Shown: positions 8,084-20,817, numbered from the stretch's first letter. The stretch is 64,000 nt of DNA from Winogradskyella wichelsiae (GCF_013403925.1 NZ_JABFDJ010000006.1:1-64000), one strand, 5' to 3'. The notes: generated by a model from the sequence alone, not told the origin. Numbers and translations: made by a program.

Positions 8084-11000
8084 TTAATTAAAATTCATCT
8101 CTTCTTTTGCTTTCATCATTTCATTAAATTCTTCTCTAGAACCTACAATGATGTTTTCATATTCTCTGACACCTGTACCTGCTGGAATTCTATGACCAAC
8201 AATTACATTTTCTTTAAGACCTTCAAGTGCATCTACTTTACCATTTACAGCTGCTTCGTTAAGAACCTTAGTTGTTTCCTGGAACGATGCCGCAGAAATA
8301 AACGACTTAGTTTGTAATGAAGCTCTAGTAATACCTTGTAAAATTGGAGTTGCAGTTGCTGGTTTAGCATCTCTTGCAGTTACAAGATTCTTATCCTCTC
8401 TACGTAAACTAGAGTTTTCATCTCTTAAATCTCTTACAGTGACAATTTGACCTGATTTTAAGTTCTCTGAATCACCAGCTTCTTCTACCACTTTCATTCC
8501 GAAAATTTTATCATTTTCTTCAATGAAATCTGATTTATGACCTAATTGATTTTCTAAGAAAATTGTATCACCAGAATCAATGATTCTAACTTTACGCATC
8601 ATTTGTCTTACAACAACTTCGAAGTGCTTATCATTAATTTTTACACCTTGTAAACGATATACTTCTTGTACTTCATTTACTAAGTATTGTTGAACCGCAG
8701 ATGGCCCTTTAATGTTAAGAATATCGTTTGGAGTAATAGATCCATCAGATAAAGGCATACAAGCTTTTACATAATCATTCTCTTGTACAAGAATCTGATT
8801 AGATAATTTTACTAAGTATTTCTTAACCTCTCCTAATTTAGACTCAATAATGATTTCACGGTTACCACGCTTAATTTTACCGAAAGAAACAACACCATCA
8901 ATCTCACTTACAACAGCAGGATTAGAAGGATTACGTGCTTCAAACAATTCAGTTACACGAGGAAGACCCCCTGTAATATCACCGGCTTTAGCAGATTTAC
9001 GAGGTATCTTAACTAAAATCTTACCGATATCAATCTTATCACCATCGTCAATCATAATGTGTGCCCCTACTGGTAAGTTATAAGAACGGATTGTTTCTCC
9101 TTTAGAATCTTCAATTAATAATGTTGGTATTAATTTTTTATTTCTAGATTCTGAAATTACCTTTTCTTGAAAACCAGTTTGCTCATCAATTTCAACTTGG
9201 TAAGTAATACCTTGCTCGATGTTTTCATACTTCACATTACCTGCAAATTCTGAAATAATTACACCGTTATATGGATCCCAAGAACAAACAACATCATCTT
9301 TCTTAAGTTTATCGCCTGGTTTCACATAAATAAATGAACCATAAGGAATGTTACTTGTACTTAATACAATTCCTGTTTTAGCATCCATTAATTTCAATTC
9401 TGAAGTTCTAGAGATGACTACATCTACCTCTTTACCTTCATTATCTTTAGATTTTACAGTTTTTAAATCTTCGATTTCAGCAACACCATCAAACTTAACA
9501 GTTAACTTATTATCTTCAGAAATGTTACCTGCAATACCACCTACGTGGAATGTACGTAATGTTAACTGTGTACCTGGCTCACCAATAGACTGAGCGGCAA
9601 CTACACCAACAGCCTCACCTCTTTGTACTAATTTACCAGTAGCTAGGTTACGACCATAACATTTAACACAAATACCTTTCTTAGCTTCACAAGATAAAGG
9701 AGAACGTACTTCTATAGAATCTAATGGAGAATCTCCAATTTTCTTAGCTATAATATCATTAATATGTCCGCCAGATTCAACCAATAACTCTTCAGTTAAA
9801 GGATTATAGACGTCATTAAGTGATGTTCTACCTACAATTCTATTTTCTAAGCTTTCTACTATTTCTTCATTTTTCTTAAGTGCAGAAACTTCTATACCTC
9901 TTAATGTACCACAATCTTCTTCGTATACAATTACATCTTGAGAAACATCTACCAGACGACGCGTTAAATAACCTGCATCGGCAGTTTTAAGAGCCGTATC
10001 TGCAAGACCTTTACGTGCACCGTGAGTAGATATAAAGTATTCTAAAATAGAAAGACCTTCCTTAAAGTTAGAAAGAATCGGATTTTCAATAATTTCTCCA
10101 CCACCAGCAGTAGATTTTTTAGGCTTAGCCATTAATCCACGCATACCTGTTAACTGACGAATCTGTTCTTTAGAACCCCTTGCCCCAGAATCAAGCATCA
10201 TAAACACTGAATTAAATCCTTGTTTATCTTCACGAATACGTTTCATTGACAATTCTGTCAATTCAGCATTGGTCGACGTCCAGATATCAATAACTTGGTT
10301 GTAACGTTCGTTATTAGTAATAAGTCCCATATTATAGTTACCCATAATACCATCAACTTGTGTGTTAGCAGCATCAATCATTCCTTGCTTTTCTGAAGGA
10401 ATAATAATATCACCTAAACTAAATGATAAACCACCTTGGAATGCGAATTTATAACCTAGAGTTTTAATTGCATCTAAGAAATCAGCCGTTTCAGGTACAC
10501 TTGTTTTCTTAAGAATTCCATGAATAATTTCTCTTAAAGACTTCTTAGTTAAAACTTCATTTATATAACCAGCAGCCGCAGGTACATGCTCGTTAAAAAG
10601 TACACGACCAACTGTAGTTTCAATAATTTGAGTTGTTAACTCTCCTTCTTCGTTAAAGTCAGTTGTTCTAACTTTAATTCCTGCATTTAAGTCAACTTGT
10701 TTCTCATTATATGCAATATTTACTTCTTCTGGAGAGAAGAATGTTAAACCTTGACCTTTTACTGTATAATCTTCGTCAGTTATTCTAAGCTTAGTCATAT
10801 AATATAAACCAAGTACCATATCTTGTGAAGGTACAGTTACTGGCGAACCATTTGCAGGGTTCAAAATATTATGTGATGCTAACATTAACATCTGAGATTC
10901 CAAAATAGCTTCTGGTCCTAATGGTAAATGCACCGCCATCTGGTCACCATCGAAATCGGCATTAAATGCAGTACACACTAATGGGTGTAACTGAATCGCT

Positions 11001-12385
11001 TTACCTTCAATAAGCTTAGGTTGGAATGCTTGAATACCTAGTCTGTGTAATGTAGGAGCACGGTTTAAAAGTACTGGATGTCCTTTTAAAACATTCTCTA
11101 AAATATCCCAAACTACAGGTTCTTTTCTATCTATAATTTTCTTAGCCGATTTTACAGTTTTTACAATTCCTCTTTCAATTAATTTTCTAATTACAAAAGG
11201 TTTGTAAAGCTCTGCAGCCATATCTTTAGGTAAACCACACTCGAATAATCTCAATTCTGGTCCAACAACAATTACAGAACGTGCTGAATAATCCACACGC
11301 TTACCAAGTAAGTTTTGACGGAAACGTCCTTGCTTACCTTTAAGTGAATCTGATAATGATTTTAATGGTCTGTTAGAATCTGTTTTTACAGCAGATGATT
11401 TACGTGTGTTATCAAATAATGAATCTACTGATTCTTGTAACATACGTTTCTCATTACGTAAAATTACCTCTGGTGCTTTTATCTCAACCAATCTTTTAAG
11501 ACGGTTGTTACGGATAATTACACGACGGTATAAATCATTTAAATCTGAAGTCGCAAAACGACCACCATCTAAAGGCACTAAAGGTCTTAATTCTGGTGGA
11601 ATTACTGGAACAGCTTTCATGATCATCCACTCAGGTCTGTTCTCTCTAACCAAGTTAGAATCTCTAAACGCTTCAACAACTTGTAAACGTTTTAAAGCTT
11701 CTGTTTTACGTTGCTTAGATGTTTCATTATTAGCTTTATGTCTTAAATCATAAGATAATTGATCTAAATCTATACGTGCTAATAAATCGATAAGACACTC
11801 AGCACCCATCTTAGCGATGAATTTGTTAGGATCTGTATCATCTAAATATTGGTTTTCTTGAGGAATAGTTTCTAAAATGTTTAGATACTCTTCTTCAGTT
11901 AAGAAATCCATTTTTTGTACTGGCTCACCTTCAGCATTCATAGCAATACCTGGTTGAATAACCACGTAACGCTCATAATAGATAATCATATCTAATTTCT
12001 TAGATGGTAATCCAAGAAGGTAACCTATTTTATTTGGTAAAGAACGGAAATACCAGATATGTGCAACTGGTACAACTAAGTTAATATGACCTACACGATC
12101 TCTACGTACTTTCTTTTCTGTTACTTCTACACCACAACGGTCACAAACAATACCTTTGTAACGTATTCTTTTATATTTACCACAAGCACATTCAAAATCC
12201 TTCACAGGACCAAAAATACGCTCACAGAACAAACCATCTCTTTCTGGTTTGTGTGTTCGATAATTAATAGTTTCTGGCTTTAATACCTCACCTCGAGACG
12301 CTCCTAAAACAGACTCAGGCGATGCTAAACCAATAGAAATTTTATTAAATTTCTGTACTGTATTCTTATCTTGTTTTCTTGCCAT
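8084..12385 (-). CDS. rpoC: RNA polymerase subunit beta'
   Basis: A 1433-residue beta' subunit forming most of the active-site cleft of RNA polymerase. The zinc ribbon begins at Cys66/Cys68 ([16 protein letters not shown]), the catalytic NADFDGDQM motif with its three magnesium-binding aspartates is near residue 475, and the second Cys cluster ([13 protein letters not shown]) is near 890-905. I chose ATG 12385 (MARKQDKN); an ORF extension of 40 codons upstream to 12505 runs through an intercistronic hairpin and has no homology-like content. The gene follows rpoB after 140 bp. Length and position are typical of Bacteroidota. Confidence 0.98.
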   Translation of the reverse strand: MARKQDKNTVQKFNKISIGLASPESVLGASRGEVLKPETINYRTHKPERDGLFCERIFGPVKDFECACGKYKRIRYKGIVCDRCGVEVTEKKVRRDRVGHINLVVPVAHIWYFRSLPNKIGYLLGLPSKKLDMIIYYERYVVIQPGIAMNAEGEPVQKMDFLTEEEYLNILETIPQENQYLDDTDPNKFIAKMGAECLIDLLARIDLDQLSYDLRHKANNETSKQRKTEALKRLQVVEAFRDSNLVRENRPEWMIMKAVPVIPPELRPLVPLDGGRFATSDLNDLYRRVIIRNNRLKRLVEIKAPEVILRNEKRMLQESVDSLFDNTRKSSAVKTDSNRPLKSLSDSLKGKQGRFRQNLLGKRVDYSARSVIVVGPELRLFECGLPKDMAAELYKPFVIRKLIERGIVKTVKSAKKIIDRKEPVVWDILENVLKGHPVLLNRAPTLHRLGIQAFQPKLIEGKAIQLHPLVCTAFNADFDGDQMAVHLPLGPEAILESQMLMLASHNILNPANGSPVTVPSQDMVLGLYYMTKLRITDEDYTVKGQGLTFFSPEEVNIAYNEKQVDLNAGIKVRTTDFNEEGELTTQIIETTVGRVLFNEHVPAAAGYINEVLTKKSLREIIHGILKKTSVPETADFLDAIKTLGYKFAFQGGLSFSLGDIIIPSEKQGMIDAANTQVDGIMGNYNMGLITNNERYNQVIDIWTSTNAELTELSMKRIREDKQGFNSVFMMLDSGARGSKEQIRQLTGMRGLMAKPKKSTAGGGEIIENPILSNFKEGLSILEYFISTHGARKGLADTALKTADAGYLTRRLVDVSQDVIVYEEDCGTLRGIEVSALKKNEEIVESLENRIVGRTSLNDVYNPLTEELLVESGGHINDIIAKKIGDSPLDSIEVRSPLSCEAKKGICVKCYGRNLATGKLVQRGEAVGVVAAQSIGEPGTQLTLRTFHVGGIAGNISEDNKLTVKFDGVAEIEDLKTVKSKDNEGKEVDVVISRTSELKLMDAKTGIVLSTSNIPYGSFIYVKPGDKLKKDDVVCSWDPYNGVIISEFAGNVKYENIEQGITYQVEIDEQTGFQEKVISESRNKKLIPTLLIEDSKGETIRSYNLPVGAHIMIDDGDKIDIGKILVKIPRKSAKAGDITGGLPRVTELFEARNPSNPAVVSEIDGVVSFGKIKRGNREIIIESKLGEVKKYLVKLSNQILVQENDYVKACMPLSDGSITPNDILNIKGPSAVQQYLVNEVQEVYRLQGVKINDKHFEVVVRQMMRKVRIIDSGDTIFLENQLGHKSDFIEENDKIFGMKVVEEAGDSENLKSGQIVTVRDLRDENSSLRREDKNLVTARDAKPATATPILQGITRASLQTKSFISAASFQETTKVLNEAAVNGKVDALEGLKENVIVGHRIPAGTGVREYENIIVGSREEFNEMMKAKEEMNFN

Positions 12386-12404
12386 GTTATTTTGTGTTAT
12401 GTAT

Positions 12405-12426
12405 GGGCAGTTATTGCTAACTGCCC
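12405..12426 (-). other. Intercistronic hairpin between rpoB and rpoC
   Basis: A perfect 9-bp stem (GGGCAGTTA/TAACTGCCC) with a 4-base loop lies 19 bases before the rpoC ATG. No T-run follows, so it is more likely an RNA-processing or translation-control element than a terminator. A second AT-rich hairpin (12509-12533) overlaps the rpoB stop codon. Confidence 0.6.
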
Positions 12427-12525
12427 AATATTTTTTTTCGATTGTTATGAATAATTTTGCAATTACGGACAACTCTTGAGTTATCCCTATCTGCACCTTA
12501 TTCACATAGAATAATTTCTAAAAAA

Positions 12526-15500
12526 TTATTCTTCCAATCTAATATCTAATCCTAAACCTTTCAATTCGTGCATAAGTACGTTGAATGATTCTGGAAGCCC
12601 TGGTTCTGGCATAGGCTCTCCCTTAACGATAGCCTCGTAAGTTTTAGCTCTACCAATAACATCATCTGATTTTACAGTCAAGATCTCACGTAGTGTACTT
12701 GATGCTCCATAAGCCTCAAGTGCCCATACTTCCATCTCTCCAAAACGTTGACCACCAAATTGTGCTTTACCACCTAATGGTTGCTGTGTAATTAATGAGT
12801 ATGGTCCGATAGAACGTGCGTGCATCTTATCATCAATCATGTGACCAAGTTTAATCATATAAATCACACCAACTGTTGCTGGTTGATCAAAACGATCTCC
12901 TGTTCCACCATCATAAAGGTAAGTATGACCAAATCTTGGAATTCCAGCTTCATCTGTGTAAGCATTAATTTGGTCTAAAGTTGCACCATCAAAAATTGGT
13001 GTTGCATACTTCTTACCTAAATCTTTACCTGCCCAACCTAATACAGTTTCATAGATCTGACCAATATTCATACGAGAAGGTACCCCTAATGGATTCAATA
13101 CAATATCAACTGGCGTTCCATCTTCTAAGAATGGCATATCTTCCTGACGTACAATACGTGCAACAATACCTTTGTTACCGTGACGACCTGCCATTTTATC
13201 ACCAACTTTAAGCTTACGCTTTTTAGCAATATAAATTTTAGCTAACTTAATGATACCTGCAGGTAACTCATCACCAACAGAGATTGTAAACTTCTCACGT
13301 CTTAATGATCCTTGTAAATCATTTTCCTTAATCTTATAGTTATGGATTAGATCTGCAACAAGTTCATTAGTATGATCATCAGTGGTCCATTTTCCTGAAG
13401 TTAAGTGCGTATAATCATCTACAGCATTTAACATTTTTAAGGTATATTTTTTACCTTTAGGAATAATCTCTTCACCTAAATCATTATAGATTCCTTGTGC
13501 CGTTTTTCCATTAACGATATTAAATAACTTATCAACAAGAACGTTTTTAAGATCATCGAATCTGTTATCATAAACATCTTCTAACTTCTCGATATCTTCT
13601 TTATCCTGTGCTCTTTTGCGTTTATCTTTTACCGCTCTAGCAAATAATTTTTTAGCAATAACAACACCATGAAGTGATGGAGATGCTTTTAAAGATGCAT
13701 CTTTAACATCACCTGCCTTATCACCGAAAATTGCTCTTAAAAGTTTCTCTTCTGGTGTAGGATCAGATTCTCCTTTAGGTGTAATCTTACCGATTAAGAT
13801 ATCCCCTGGATGAATTTCCGCACCAATACGAATCATACCATGCTCATCTAAATCTTTTGTTGCTTCTTCAGAAACGTTAGGAATATCATTAGTTAACTCT
13901 TCGTTTCCTAATTTTGTGTCTCTAACTTCTAATGAATACTCGTCAATGTGAATAGATGTAAATACATCATCTCTAACAACTTTTTCAGAAATTACAATTG
14001 CATCCTCAAAGTTATACCCTTTCCAAGGCATAAAGGCTACTTTCATATTTCTACCAAGCGCTAATTCACCATTTTCAGTAGCATAACCTTCACAAAGCAC
14101 TTGTCCTTTAGCAACTTTATCTCCTTTCTCTACGATTGGTTTTAAGTTGATAGATGTACCTTGATTTGTTTTTCTGAATTTTACTAGAGGATATGTTTTT
14201 GTGTCACTTTCGAAGCTAACCATTGCAGCCTCTTCAGTACGTTCATACCTAATTGTAATTTTCTGAGCATCTACATACTCTACAGTTCCAGCTCCTTCAG
14301 CATTTATTAATACTCTAGAATCTGATGCTACTTGACGTTCTAAACCTGTACCTACAATTGGTGCTTCAGGGCGTAATAATGGTACGGCCTGACGCATCAT
14401 GTTAGATCCCATTAATGCACGGTTGGCATCATCATGTTCCAAAAACGGAATTAAAGATGCTGAAATAGATGCAATTTGGTTTGGTGCAACATCAGTATAA
14501 TTAACATTGACAGGATCGATAACAGGAAAATCACCTTCTTGACGAGAGATAATTTTATCTGCTAATATTTTCCCATCTTCATCAACTTTTATAGTTGCTT
14601 GTGCAATTAACATATCCTCTTCCTCTTCGGCACTCAGATATGTTGGCGCATTTTTAATATCTACTACACCATCTTCAACTTTACGGTATGGAGTTTCAAT
14701 GAATCCCATAGCATTTACCTTAGCAAAACAAGATAAAGAAGATATTAAACCAATGTTTGGTCCTTCTGGTGTTTCAATTGGACATAAACGTCCGTAGTGT
14801 GTATAGTGAACATCACGTACCTCGAAACCTGCTCTTTCTCTTGATAAACCACCTGGTCCTAATGCTGAAAGACGACGCTTATGCGTAATCTCTGCAAGAG
14901 GATTTGTTTGATCCATAAATTGAGATAACTGGTTTGTACCAAAGAAAGAATTAATTACAGACGATAACGTCTTGGCATTAATTAAATCGATAGGTGTAAA
15001 CACTTCATTATCACGAACGTTCATACGTTCACGAATAGTACGTGCCATACGTGCTAAACCAACACCAAACTGAGAAGATAACTGTTCACCTACTGTACGT
15101 ACACGACGGTTAGATAAGTGATCAATATCATCAATCTCTGCTTTAGAATTGATAAGCTCAATTAAATATTTTATAATAGTTATGATATCTAATTTGGTCA
15201 AAACTTGTTTGTCCATTCCGATATCTAACTGTAATTTTTTATTCATTCTATAACGACCTACTTCACCTAAAGAGTAACGTTGATCAGAGAAGAATAATTT
15301 GTCAATAATACCACGTGCCGTCTCTTCATCTGGCGGCTCAGCATTACGTAGTTGACGATAGATGTGTTCAACAGCTTCTTTTTCAGAGTTTGTTGGATCC
15401 TTCTGTAATGTATTATGAATAATTGCGTAATCTCCTTGCTGTGCACTTTCTTTATGTAAAAGAATCGTTTTTACATCTGCTTCAAGAATTTCTTCAATAT

Positions 15501-16338
15501 TATCTTTATCTATAACTGTGTCACGATCTAATACAATTTCGTTACGCTCAATAGATACAACTTCACCTGTATCTTCATCAACGAAATCTTCGTGCCATGT
15601 ATTTAATACACGCGCAGCTAATTTACGACCGATAACTTTCTTTAATCCAGATTTTGAAACCTTTACTTCTTCAGCAAGGTCAAAAATCTCTAAAATATCT
15701 TTATCACGTTCAAAACCGATAGCACGGAAAAGTGTCGTAACTGGTAATTTTTTCTTTCTATCAATGTAAGCATACATTACTTGATTGATATCAGTTGCGA
15801 ATTCTATCCAAGACCCTTTGAAAGGAATAACTCTGGCAGAATACAATTTTGTTCCATTAGCATGGAAAGACTGGCTAAAGAATACACCAGGTGATCTATG
15901 CAATTGAGAAACGACAACACGCTCTGCACCATTAATACAAAATGTCCCACTAGGAGTCATGTAAGGAATAGTACCTAAATATACATCTTGAACTATCGTC
16001 TCAAAATCCTCATGTTCTGGATCTGTACAATATAACTTCAATCTTGCTTTTAAAGGCACACTGTATGTTAATCCTCTTTCAATACATTCTTCTATTGAGT
16101 ATCTTGGTGGATCGATAAAGTAATCTAAAAATTCTAGTACGAATTGATTACGCGTGTCTGTTATTGGGAAGTTCTCCATGAAGGTGTTGTATAAACCTTC
16201 TGTACCTCTTTCTTCTGACTTTGTTTCTAATTGGAAAAAATCCTGGAAGGATTTTATTTGGATATCCAAAAAGTCTGGGTAATCTGTCCTATTTACAATA
16301 GAAGAGAAATTAATTCTTTCAGCCTTTTTTGCTAACAT
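12526..16338 (-). CDS. rpoB: RNA polymerase subunit beta
   Basis: A 1270-residue beta subunit of RNA polymerase, the usual Bacteroidota length. Visible landmarks are the rifampicin-region sequence [17 protein letters not shown] with [12 protein letters not shown], the GRHGNKG motif of the active centre, and the C-terminal [19 protein letters not shown] anchor helix region. The start is ATG 16338 ([12 protein letters not shown]). It lies 122 bp downstream of rplL, separated by a strong hairpin, and is followed by rpoC. The rifampicin-pocket residues read as the sensitive type; no unusual substitution was noticed. Confidence 0.98.
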   Translation of the reverse strand: MLAKKAERINFSSIVNRTDYPDFLDIQIKSFQDFFQLETKSEERGTEGLYNTFMENFPITDTRNQFVLEFLDYFIDPPRYSIEECIERGLTYSVPLKARLKLYCTDPEHEDFETIVQDVYLGTIPYMTPSGTFCINGAERVVVSQLHRSPGVFFSQSFHANGTKLYSARVIPFKGSWIEFATDINQVMYAYIDRKKKLPVTTLFRAIGFERDKDILEIFDLAEEVKVSKSGLKKVIGRKLAARVLNTWHEDFVDEDTGEVVSIERNEIVLDRDTVIDKDNIEEILEADVKTILLHKESAQQGDYAIIHNTLQKDPTNSEKEAVEHIYRQLRNAEPPDEETARGIIDKLFFSDQRYSLGEVGRYRMNKKLQLDIGMDKQVLTKLDIITIIKYLIELINSKAEIDDIDHLSNRRVRTVGEQLSSQFGVGLARMARTIRERMNVRDNEVFTPIDLINAKTLSSVINSFFGTNQLSQFMDQTNPLAEITHKRRLSALGPGGLSRERAGFEVRDVHYTHYGRLCPIETPEGPNIGLISSLSCFAKVNAMGFIETPYRKVEDGVVDIKNAPTYLSAEEEEDMLIAQATIKVDEDGKILADKIISRQEGDFPVIDPVNVNYTDVAPNQIASISASLIPFLEHDDANRALMGSNMMRQAVPLLRPEAPIVGTGLERQVASDSRVLINAEGAGTVEYVDAQKITIRYERTEEAAMVSFESDTKTYPLVKFRKTNQGTSINLKPIVEKGDKVAKGQVLCEGYATENGELALGRNMKVAFMPWKGYNFEDAIVISEKVVRDDVFTSIHIDEYSLEVRDTKLGNEELTNDIPNVSEEATKDLDEHGMIRIGAEIHPGDILIGKITPKGESDPTPEEKLLRAIFGDKAGDVKDASLKASPSLHGVVIAKKLFARAVKDKRKRAQDKEDIEKLEDVYDNRFDDLKNVLVDKLFNIVNGKTAQGIYNDLGEEIIPKGKKYTLKMLNAVDDYTHLTSGKWTTDDHTNELVADLIHNYKIKENDLQGSLRREKFTISVGDELPAGIIKLAKIYIAKKRKLKVGDKMAGRHGNKGIVARIVRQEDMPFLEDGTPVDIVLNPLGVPSRMNIGQIYETVLGWAGKDLGKKYATPIFDGATLDQINAYTDEAGIPRFGHTYLYDGGTGDRFDQPATVGVIYMIKLGHMIDDKMHARSIGPYSLITQQPLGGKAQFGGQRFGEMEVWALEAYGASSTLREILTVKSDDVIGRAKTYEAIVKGEPMPEPGLPESFNVLMHELKGLGLDIRLEE

Positions 16339-16402
16339 TGATGAACGAGATTTTATTAAAATAAAAACTAAAAAATGTATATAACGTTTATATACACAAA
16401 AG

Positions 16403-16438
16403 GGTTTAGGTCTTAGAGTTTCCCTCTAGACCTAAACC
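16403..16438 (-). terminator. Attenuator-like hairpin between rplL and rpoB
   Basis: A 15-bp stem of GGTTTAGGTCTAGAG paired with CTCTAAGACCTAAACC (one bulged base) is followed on the minus strand by CCCTTTTG, a short T-run. This is where many bacteria reduce transcription of rpoBC relative to ribosomal protein genes; partial termination is inferred. Confidence 0.7.
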
Positions 16439-16460
16439 ATGTATTGTAGATAAGGTAAGC

Positions 16461-16832
16461 TTACTTAAGCTCAACTTCAGCTCCAGCCTCTTCTAATTGA
16501 GATTTTAAAGCTTCTGCTTCGTCTTTTGTTACACCTTCTTTGATTGGACTTGGCGCATCATCAACTAATCCTTTAGCTTCTTTTAAACCTAAACCAGTTA
16601 ATTCTTTAACTAATTTTACAACTGCTAATTTAGAAGCACCTGCCGCTTTTAAGATAACATCAAATTCAGTTTGCTCTTCTGCAGCTTCACCACCAGCAGG
16701 TCCAGCTTGCATTACTGCAGCAGCAGCAGCAGGCTCAATACCGTACTCATCTTTTAATATAGTTGCTAATTCATTAACTTCTTTTACTGTTAAGTTAACT
16801 AATTGTTCTGCGAAATCTTTTAAATCTGCCAT
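16461..16832 (-). CDS. rplL: Ribosomal protein bL12 (L7/L12)
   Basis: A 123-residue stalk protein of the 50S subunit that recruits translational GTPases. The N-terminal dimerisation helices ([15 protein letters not shown]) are joined by an Ala/Gly/Glu-rich hinge (about 33-55) to the C-terminal domain with [19 protein letters not shown] sequence (here [20 protein letters not shown]). It lies 60 bp after rplJ, with which it forms the L10-L12 stalk complex, and ends just before the attenuator-like hairpin. Confidence 0.97.
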   Translation of the reverse strand: MADLKDFAEQLVNLTVKEVNELATILKDEYGIEPAAAAAVMQAGPAGGEAAEEQTEFDVILKAAGASKLAVVKLVKELTGLGLKEAKGLVDDAPSPIKEGVTKDEAEALKSQLEEAGAEVELK

Positions 16833-16892
16833 TTTTCTATTGTTTAATAATGTGTGTTATAATTTAATTTTCTATTGTGTATAGTTATACGA

Positions 16893-17414
16893 TTATCCTT
16901 CTCTTTCAGATAACGTTTTAACAAGGCCTGCGATAGTTCCACCACTAGACTTAAGTGCTGAGATAACGTTCTTAGCAGGAGACTGTAGTAAACCTACAAT
17001 TTCACCAATAAGCTCTTCTCTTGACTTGATCTCTACTAATGCATCTAATAAATCGTCACCAATGTAAACAGATTCCTCAATGAAAGCCCCCTTTAATAAA
17101 GGTTTTTCAGATTTTTTACGGAATTCTTTTATTACTTTAGCTGGACCGTTTCCAGTTTCAGAATACATTACTGATGTATTACCTTTTAAAGTTGTTGGTA
17201 AATCACCGAATTCTCTATCCGATGCTTCCATTGCTTTCTCTAAAAGTGTATTCTTTACAACCGCTAATTTAATATTAGCTTTGAAACAGGCTCTTCTTAA
17301 ATTTGAAGTTGTTGCTGCATCTAATCCTGAAATATCAGTTAAATAGATATTCGTATTATCTGCTAATTGAGCAGTCAACTCTTCAATTACTTGGGATTTT
17401 TCTTCTCTTGTCAT
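16893..17414 (-). CDS. rplJ: Ribosomal protein uL10
   Basis: A 173-residue protein forming the base of the L7/L12 stalk. The N-terminal rRNA-binding domain (MTREEKSQVIEEL) and the conserved KNTLLEKA segment near residue 55-60 are present, and the C-terminal helix for L12 dimers ends the protein. It is 19 bp downstream of rplA, which leaves no room for a long autoregulatory leader of the kind found in proteobacteria and firmicutes. Confidence 0.97.
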   Translation of the reverse strand: MTREEKSQVIEELTAQLADNTNIYLTDISGLDAATTSNLRRACFKANIKLAVVKNTLLEKAMEASDREFGDLPTTLKGNTSVMYSETGNGPAKVIKEFRKKSEKPLLKGAFIEESVYIGDDLLDALVEIKSREELIGEIVGLLQSPAKNVISALKSSGGTIAGLVKTLSEREG

Positions 17415-17433
17415 AATATTCTAAGTTTAACTA

Positions 17434-18123
17434 CTATCCTATTTTTGTATCAATTGATATACTCGGACTCATTGTACTAGACATATAGATGCTCTTTACA
17501 TAAACCCCTTTTGAAGCCGTTGGTTTTAACTTCATAATTGTAGATAATAATTCTTGAGCATTCCCAATAATTTTATCAGTATCAAACGATGCTTTGCCTA
17601 TTGGTGCATGTACAATACCTGTTTTATCTACTTTGAAATCAATTTTACCAGCTTTAACTTCTGCAACTGCTTTAGCTACATCCATAGTTACTGTTCCAGT
17701 CTTAGGGTTTGGCATAAGACCTCTTGGTCCTAATACTCTACCTAATGGCCCTAACTTACCCATTATGCTTGGCATAGTAACGATAACGTCAACATCTGTC
17801 CAACCTTCTTTAATTTTTTGTAAGTACTCATCTAATCCAACGTAATCCGCACCAGCTTCTTTTGCTTCTGCTTCTTTATCTGGAGTTACAAGTGCTAAAA
17901 CCTTCATGTCTTTACCTGTACCATGTGGTAATGAAACTACCCCACGAACCATTTGATTGGCCTTACGTGGATCTACACCTAATCTAATTGCTAAATCGAT
18001 AGAAGCATCAAACTTTGTGAATGTAATTTCTTTTAGTAAAGCTGAAGCTTCTTCTAAAGAGTAAATTTTGTTGTTATCAACTTTTGCTCTTGCTTCTTTT
18101 TGCTTCTTTGTTAATCTTGCCAT
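17434..18123 (-). CDS. rplA: Ribosomal protein uL1
   Basis: A 229-residue L1 protein, full length, binding 23S rRNA at the L1 stalk near the E site. The signature region [22 protein letters not shown] is visible near residues 125-146. It follows rplK after 10 bp and precedes rplJ, the canonical order. The ribosomal L1 family often represses its own operon; no copy of its target site was recognised. Confidence 0.97.
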   Translation of the reverse strand: MARLTKKQKEARAKVDNNKIYSLEEASALLKEITFTKFDASIDLAIRLGVDPRKANQMVRGVVSLPHGTGKDMKVLALVTPDKEAEAKEAGADYVGLDEYLQKIKEGWTDVDVIVTMPSIMGKLGPLGRVLGPRGLMPNPKTGTVTMDVAKAVAEVKAGKIDFKVDKTGIVHAPIGKASFDTDKIIGNAQELLSTIMKLKPTASKGVYVKSIYMSSTMSPSISIDTKIG

Positions 18124-18133
18124 TTCTAAAAAT

Positions 18134-18574
18134 TTAGTTTGGAGCTTCTCCTCCTTTAACAGTGATACCCATAGATCTTGCTGTACCTGCCACCATTTTC
18201 ATAGCTGACTCGATCTCAAATGCATTTAAATCTACCATTTTGTCTTGAGCAATTGCTTTCACTTGATCCCAAGTTACTTTTGCAACCTTACGACGGTTTG
18301 GTTCTCCTGATCCTTTCTTTACTTTGGCCGCTTCTAATAATTGTACTGCTGCTGGTGGCGTCTTGATTACAAAATCAAATGATTTATCTTTGTAAACAGA
18401 GATTGCCACAGGTAAAACCTTACCTGCTTTATCTTGAGTCCTAGCATTAAACTGCTTACAGAACTCCATGATATTAACTCCAGCGGCACCTAAAGCGGGT
18501 CCTACCGGTGGCGATGGATTCGCTGCACCTCCCCGAACTTGTAGCTTAACTACTTTGTCTATTTCTTTTGCCAT
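18134..18574 (-). CDS. rplK: Ribosomal protein uL11
   Basis: A 146-residue L11 that binds the GTPase-associated region of 23S rRNA. The N-terminal signature [21 protein letters not shown] (split at about residues 21-41) and the C-terminal RNA-binding domain with [10 protein letters not shown] are intact. It begins 67 bp after nusG and is co-transcribed with rplA. Confidence 0.97.
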   Translation of the reverse strand: MAKEIDKVVKLQVRGGAANPSPPVGPALGAAGVNIMEFCKQFNARTQDKAGKVLPVAISVYKDKSFDFVIKTPPAAVQLLEAAKVKKGSGEPNRRKVAKVTWDQVKAIAQDKMVDLNAFEIESAMKMVAGTARSMGITVKGGEAPN

Positions 18575-18641
18575 TTCTTAATTTTTATTACGCTTATCTA
18601 TATTGGAAGCATAGATAATACGCTCTTTATTGTAACAATTA

Positions 18642-19187
18642 TTAAACTTTCTCTACTTGCATGTAACTCAATTCTAATGGTGTTTTTCTTCCAAAAATCT
18701 TAACCATTACCTCAAGCTTACGTTTTTCTTCATTAATTTTCTCTATTGTTCCATCAAAACCATTGAATGGACCGTCGATAACCTTAACTGTTTCTCCTTT
18801 TGTAAACGGAATTGCAATACTCGCATCTGCTTCAACAGATAACTCATCTACTTTACCTAACATTCTGTTTACTTCAGATTGTCTCAGTGGCACAGGATCA
18901 CCACCTTTAGTTTCACCTAAAAAACCAATAACATTAGTAATTGATTTAATAATATGAGGTACTTCACCACTTAAATTAGCTTGTACCATTATATAACCAG
19001 GAAAATAAACCTTTTCTTTATTGATCTTTTTACCATTACGGATTTGAATAACTTTTTCGGTTGGTACTAAAACCTGATCTACAAAATCATCTAAACCTAA
19101 TCTCGAAATTTCACTTTCAATATAAGACTTAATTTTATTTTCTTGACCGCTTACCGCTCTAACAACATACCATTTTTTATCAGACAT
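18642..19187 (-). CDS. nusG: Transcription elongation/antitermination factor NusG
   Basis: A 181-residue NusG. It has the NGN domain beginning WYVVRAVSGQENK (residues 6-18) with FPGYIMV near 63-69, and a C-terminal KOW domain (GETVKVIDGPFNGFDGTIE, about 128-146). It binds RNA polymerase and links it to Rho or the ribosome. It follows secE by 23 bp, as in most bacteria. Confidence 0.97.
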   Translation of the reverse strand: MSDKKWYVVRAVSGQENKIKSYIESEISRLGLDDFVDQVLVPTEKVIQIRNGKKINKEKVYFPGYIMVQANLSGEVPHIIKSITNVIGFLGETKGGDPVPLRQSEVNRMLGKVDELSVEADASIAIPFTKGETVKVIDGPFNGFDGTIEKINEEKRKLEVMVKIFGRKTPLELSYMQVEKV

Positions 19188-19210
19188 CTTCTCTTCTTGT
19201 ATAATTGTTA

Positions 19211-19405
19211 TTAGTGTATCATTTCAAAATAAGCTTTTACTGATCTACTAAAAACAGTATCCACTCCCCAAATAGCTAAAGAAAAAATTATTGAAAACAC
19301 AGCAACAATCACAGCTAATTTCTGAGCTTCTGGCCATGGTGTCCATGACACATTGTTCTTTAACTCTCCAAATGATTCTTTTATATATGTTACTAATCCT
19401 GCCAT
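19211..19405 (-). CDS. secE: Preprotein translocase subunit SecE
   Basis: A 64-residue single-span SecE. A short amphipathic region (SFGELKNNVSWTPWPEAQ) precedes one membrane helix (LAVIVAVFSIIFSLAIWGVD). It stabilises SecY in the inner-membrane Sec channel. The gene sits between tRNA-Trp and nusG; the single helix form is normal outside the enterobacteria. Confidence 0.95.
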   Translation of the reverse strand: MAGLVTYIKESFGELKNNVSWTPWPEAQKLAVIVAVFSIIFSLAIWGVDTVFSRSVKAYFEMIH

Positions 19406-19450
19406 TTGTAATTTACTTTATTTAGGATTAAAAAATCCAATTTTATTTTG

Positions 19451-19523
19451 CACGGGTTGAGAGACTCGAACTCACGACACCTGGTTTTGGAGACCAGTGC
19501 TCTACCAACTGAGCTAAACCCGT
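19451..19523 (-). tRNA. tRNA-Trp (CCA)
   Basis: 73 nt with a 7-bp acceptor stem ACGGGTT/AACCCGT, discriminator G, D arm AGCTCAGTTGGTAGAGC, anticodon loop CTCCAAA reading CCA, and T arm GAGTTCGAGTCTC. The CCA end is not encoded. Located between tuf and secE. Confidence 0.96.
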
Positions 19524-19579
19524 ATTTACATTTTATATCTTTCTAAGATTAGAAAGAGTCTAACTTGTAAACAATAATC

Positions 19580-19607
19580 AAGGCGTCCCGACTTATCGAG
19601 ACACCTT
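19580..19607 (-). terminator. Hairpin after tuf
   Basis: A 12-bp stem on the minus strand (AAGGTGTCTCGA with TCGGGACGCCTT, containing G-U pairs) and a TAAG loop, 22 bases past the tuf stop. Only a weak T-rich tail follows, so it may attenuate rather than fully terminate before tRNA-Trp and secE. Confidence 0.65.
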
Positions 19608-19629
19608 AATTAATTATTTTAAGTATTAA

Positions 19630-20817
19630 TTACTCTAAAATTTCAGTTACCTGACCTGCACCAACTGTTCTACCACCTTCACGGATAGCGAAACGTAAAC
19701 CTACGTTCATTGCAATTGGTTGGATTAACTCAACTGTAATTGTTAAGTTATCACCAGGCATTACCATTTCAACTCCATCAGGAAGCGCAATGTTTCCAGT
19801 TACATCAGTTGTACGAACGTAAAACTGTGGACGGTAATTGTTATGGAATGGTGTGTGACGACCACCTTCTTCTTTCTTAAGAACGTAAACCTCAGCTTTA
19901 AATTTAGCGTGTGGTGTTACAGAACCTGGCTTACAAATAACCATACCTCTAGAAATCTGAGACTTCTCAATACCTCTTAATAAGATACCAGCGTTATCAC
20001 CAGCTTCACCTCTATCTAATATTTGACGGAACATTTCAATACCAGTAATTGTAGATGTTAATTTCTCAGCACCCATACCGATAATTTCAACAGGATCTCC
20101 TGTATTAGCTACACCAGTTTCAATACGACCAGTCGCAACAGTACCACGACCTGTAATAGAAAATACATCTTCAATTGGCATTAAGAATGGCTTGTCCATA
20201 TCACGAACAGGCTCTTCAATCCAAGCATCAACTTGAGTCATTAATTCTAATACAGTATCAACCCACTTTTGCTCACCGTTAAGTGCACCTAAAGCAGAAC
20301 CTGCTACTACAGGACCATTATCACCATCATATTCATAGAATGATAATAAATCTCTGATTTCCATTTCTACTAATTCTAATAGCTCTTCATCATCAACCAT
20401 ATCCACTTTATTCATGAATACAACCATACGAGGAATACCTACCTGACGACCAAGTAAGATATGCTCACGTGTTTGTGGCATAGGACCATCAGTTGCAGCA
20501 ACAACTAAAATAGCACCATCCATTTGAGCAGCACCAGTAACCATGTTTTTTACGTAATCCGCGTGACCAGGACAGTCAACGTGTGCGTAGTGACGGTTTA
20601 AAGTTGCGTACTCTACGTGTGAAGTATTAATTGTAATACCTCTTTCTTTTTCTTCAGGTGCATTATCAATTTGATCAAATGATCTTGCTTCTGAATAACC
20701 TGCATCAGCTAATACTTTAGTAATAGCAGCAGTTAAAGTTGTTTTACCGTGATCTACGTGTCCAATAGTACCAATATTTAAGTGTGGTTTTGAACGATCG
20801 AAAGTTGCCTTTGCCAT
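19630..20817 (-). CDS. tuf: Elongation factor Tu
   Basis: A 395-residue EF-Tu, which carries aminoacyl-tRNA to the ribosome. G motifs are GHVDHGKTT (about 18-26), DCPGHADY (about 80-87) and NKVD (about 135-138); the effector region RGITI and C-terminal domains II and III are intact, ending with the [14 protein letters not shown] tail. It is embedded in a tRNA cluster (four tRNAs upstream, tRNA-Trp downstream), a conserved arrangement. Only one tuf copy is visible here. Confidence 0.98.
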   Translation of the reverse strand: MAKATFDRSKPHLNIGTIGHVDHGKTTLTAAITKVLADAGYSEARSFDQIDNAPEEKERGITINTSHVEYATLNRHYAHVDCPGHADYVKNMVTGAAQMDGAILVVAATDGPMPQTREHILLGRQVGIPRMVVFMNKVDMVDDEELLELVEMEIRDLLSFYEYDGDNGPVVAGSALGALNGEQKWVDTVLELMTQVDAWIEEPVRDMDKPFLMPIEDVFSITGRGTVATGRIETGVANTGDPVEIIGMGAEKLTSTITGIEMFRQILDRGEAGDNAGILLRGIEKSQISRGMVICKPGSVTPHAKFKAEVYVLKKEEGGRHTPFHNNYRPQFYVRTTDVTGNIALPDGVEMVMPGDNLTITVELIQPIAMNVGLRFAIREGGRTVGAGQVTEILE

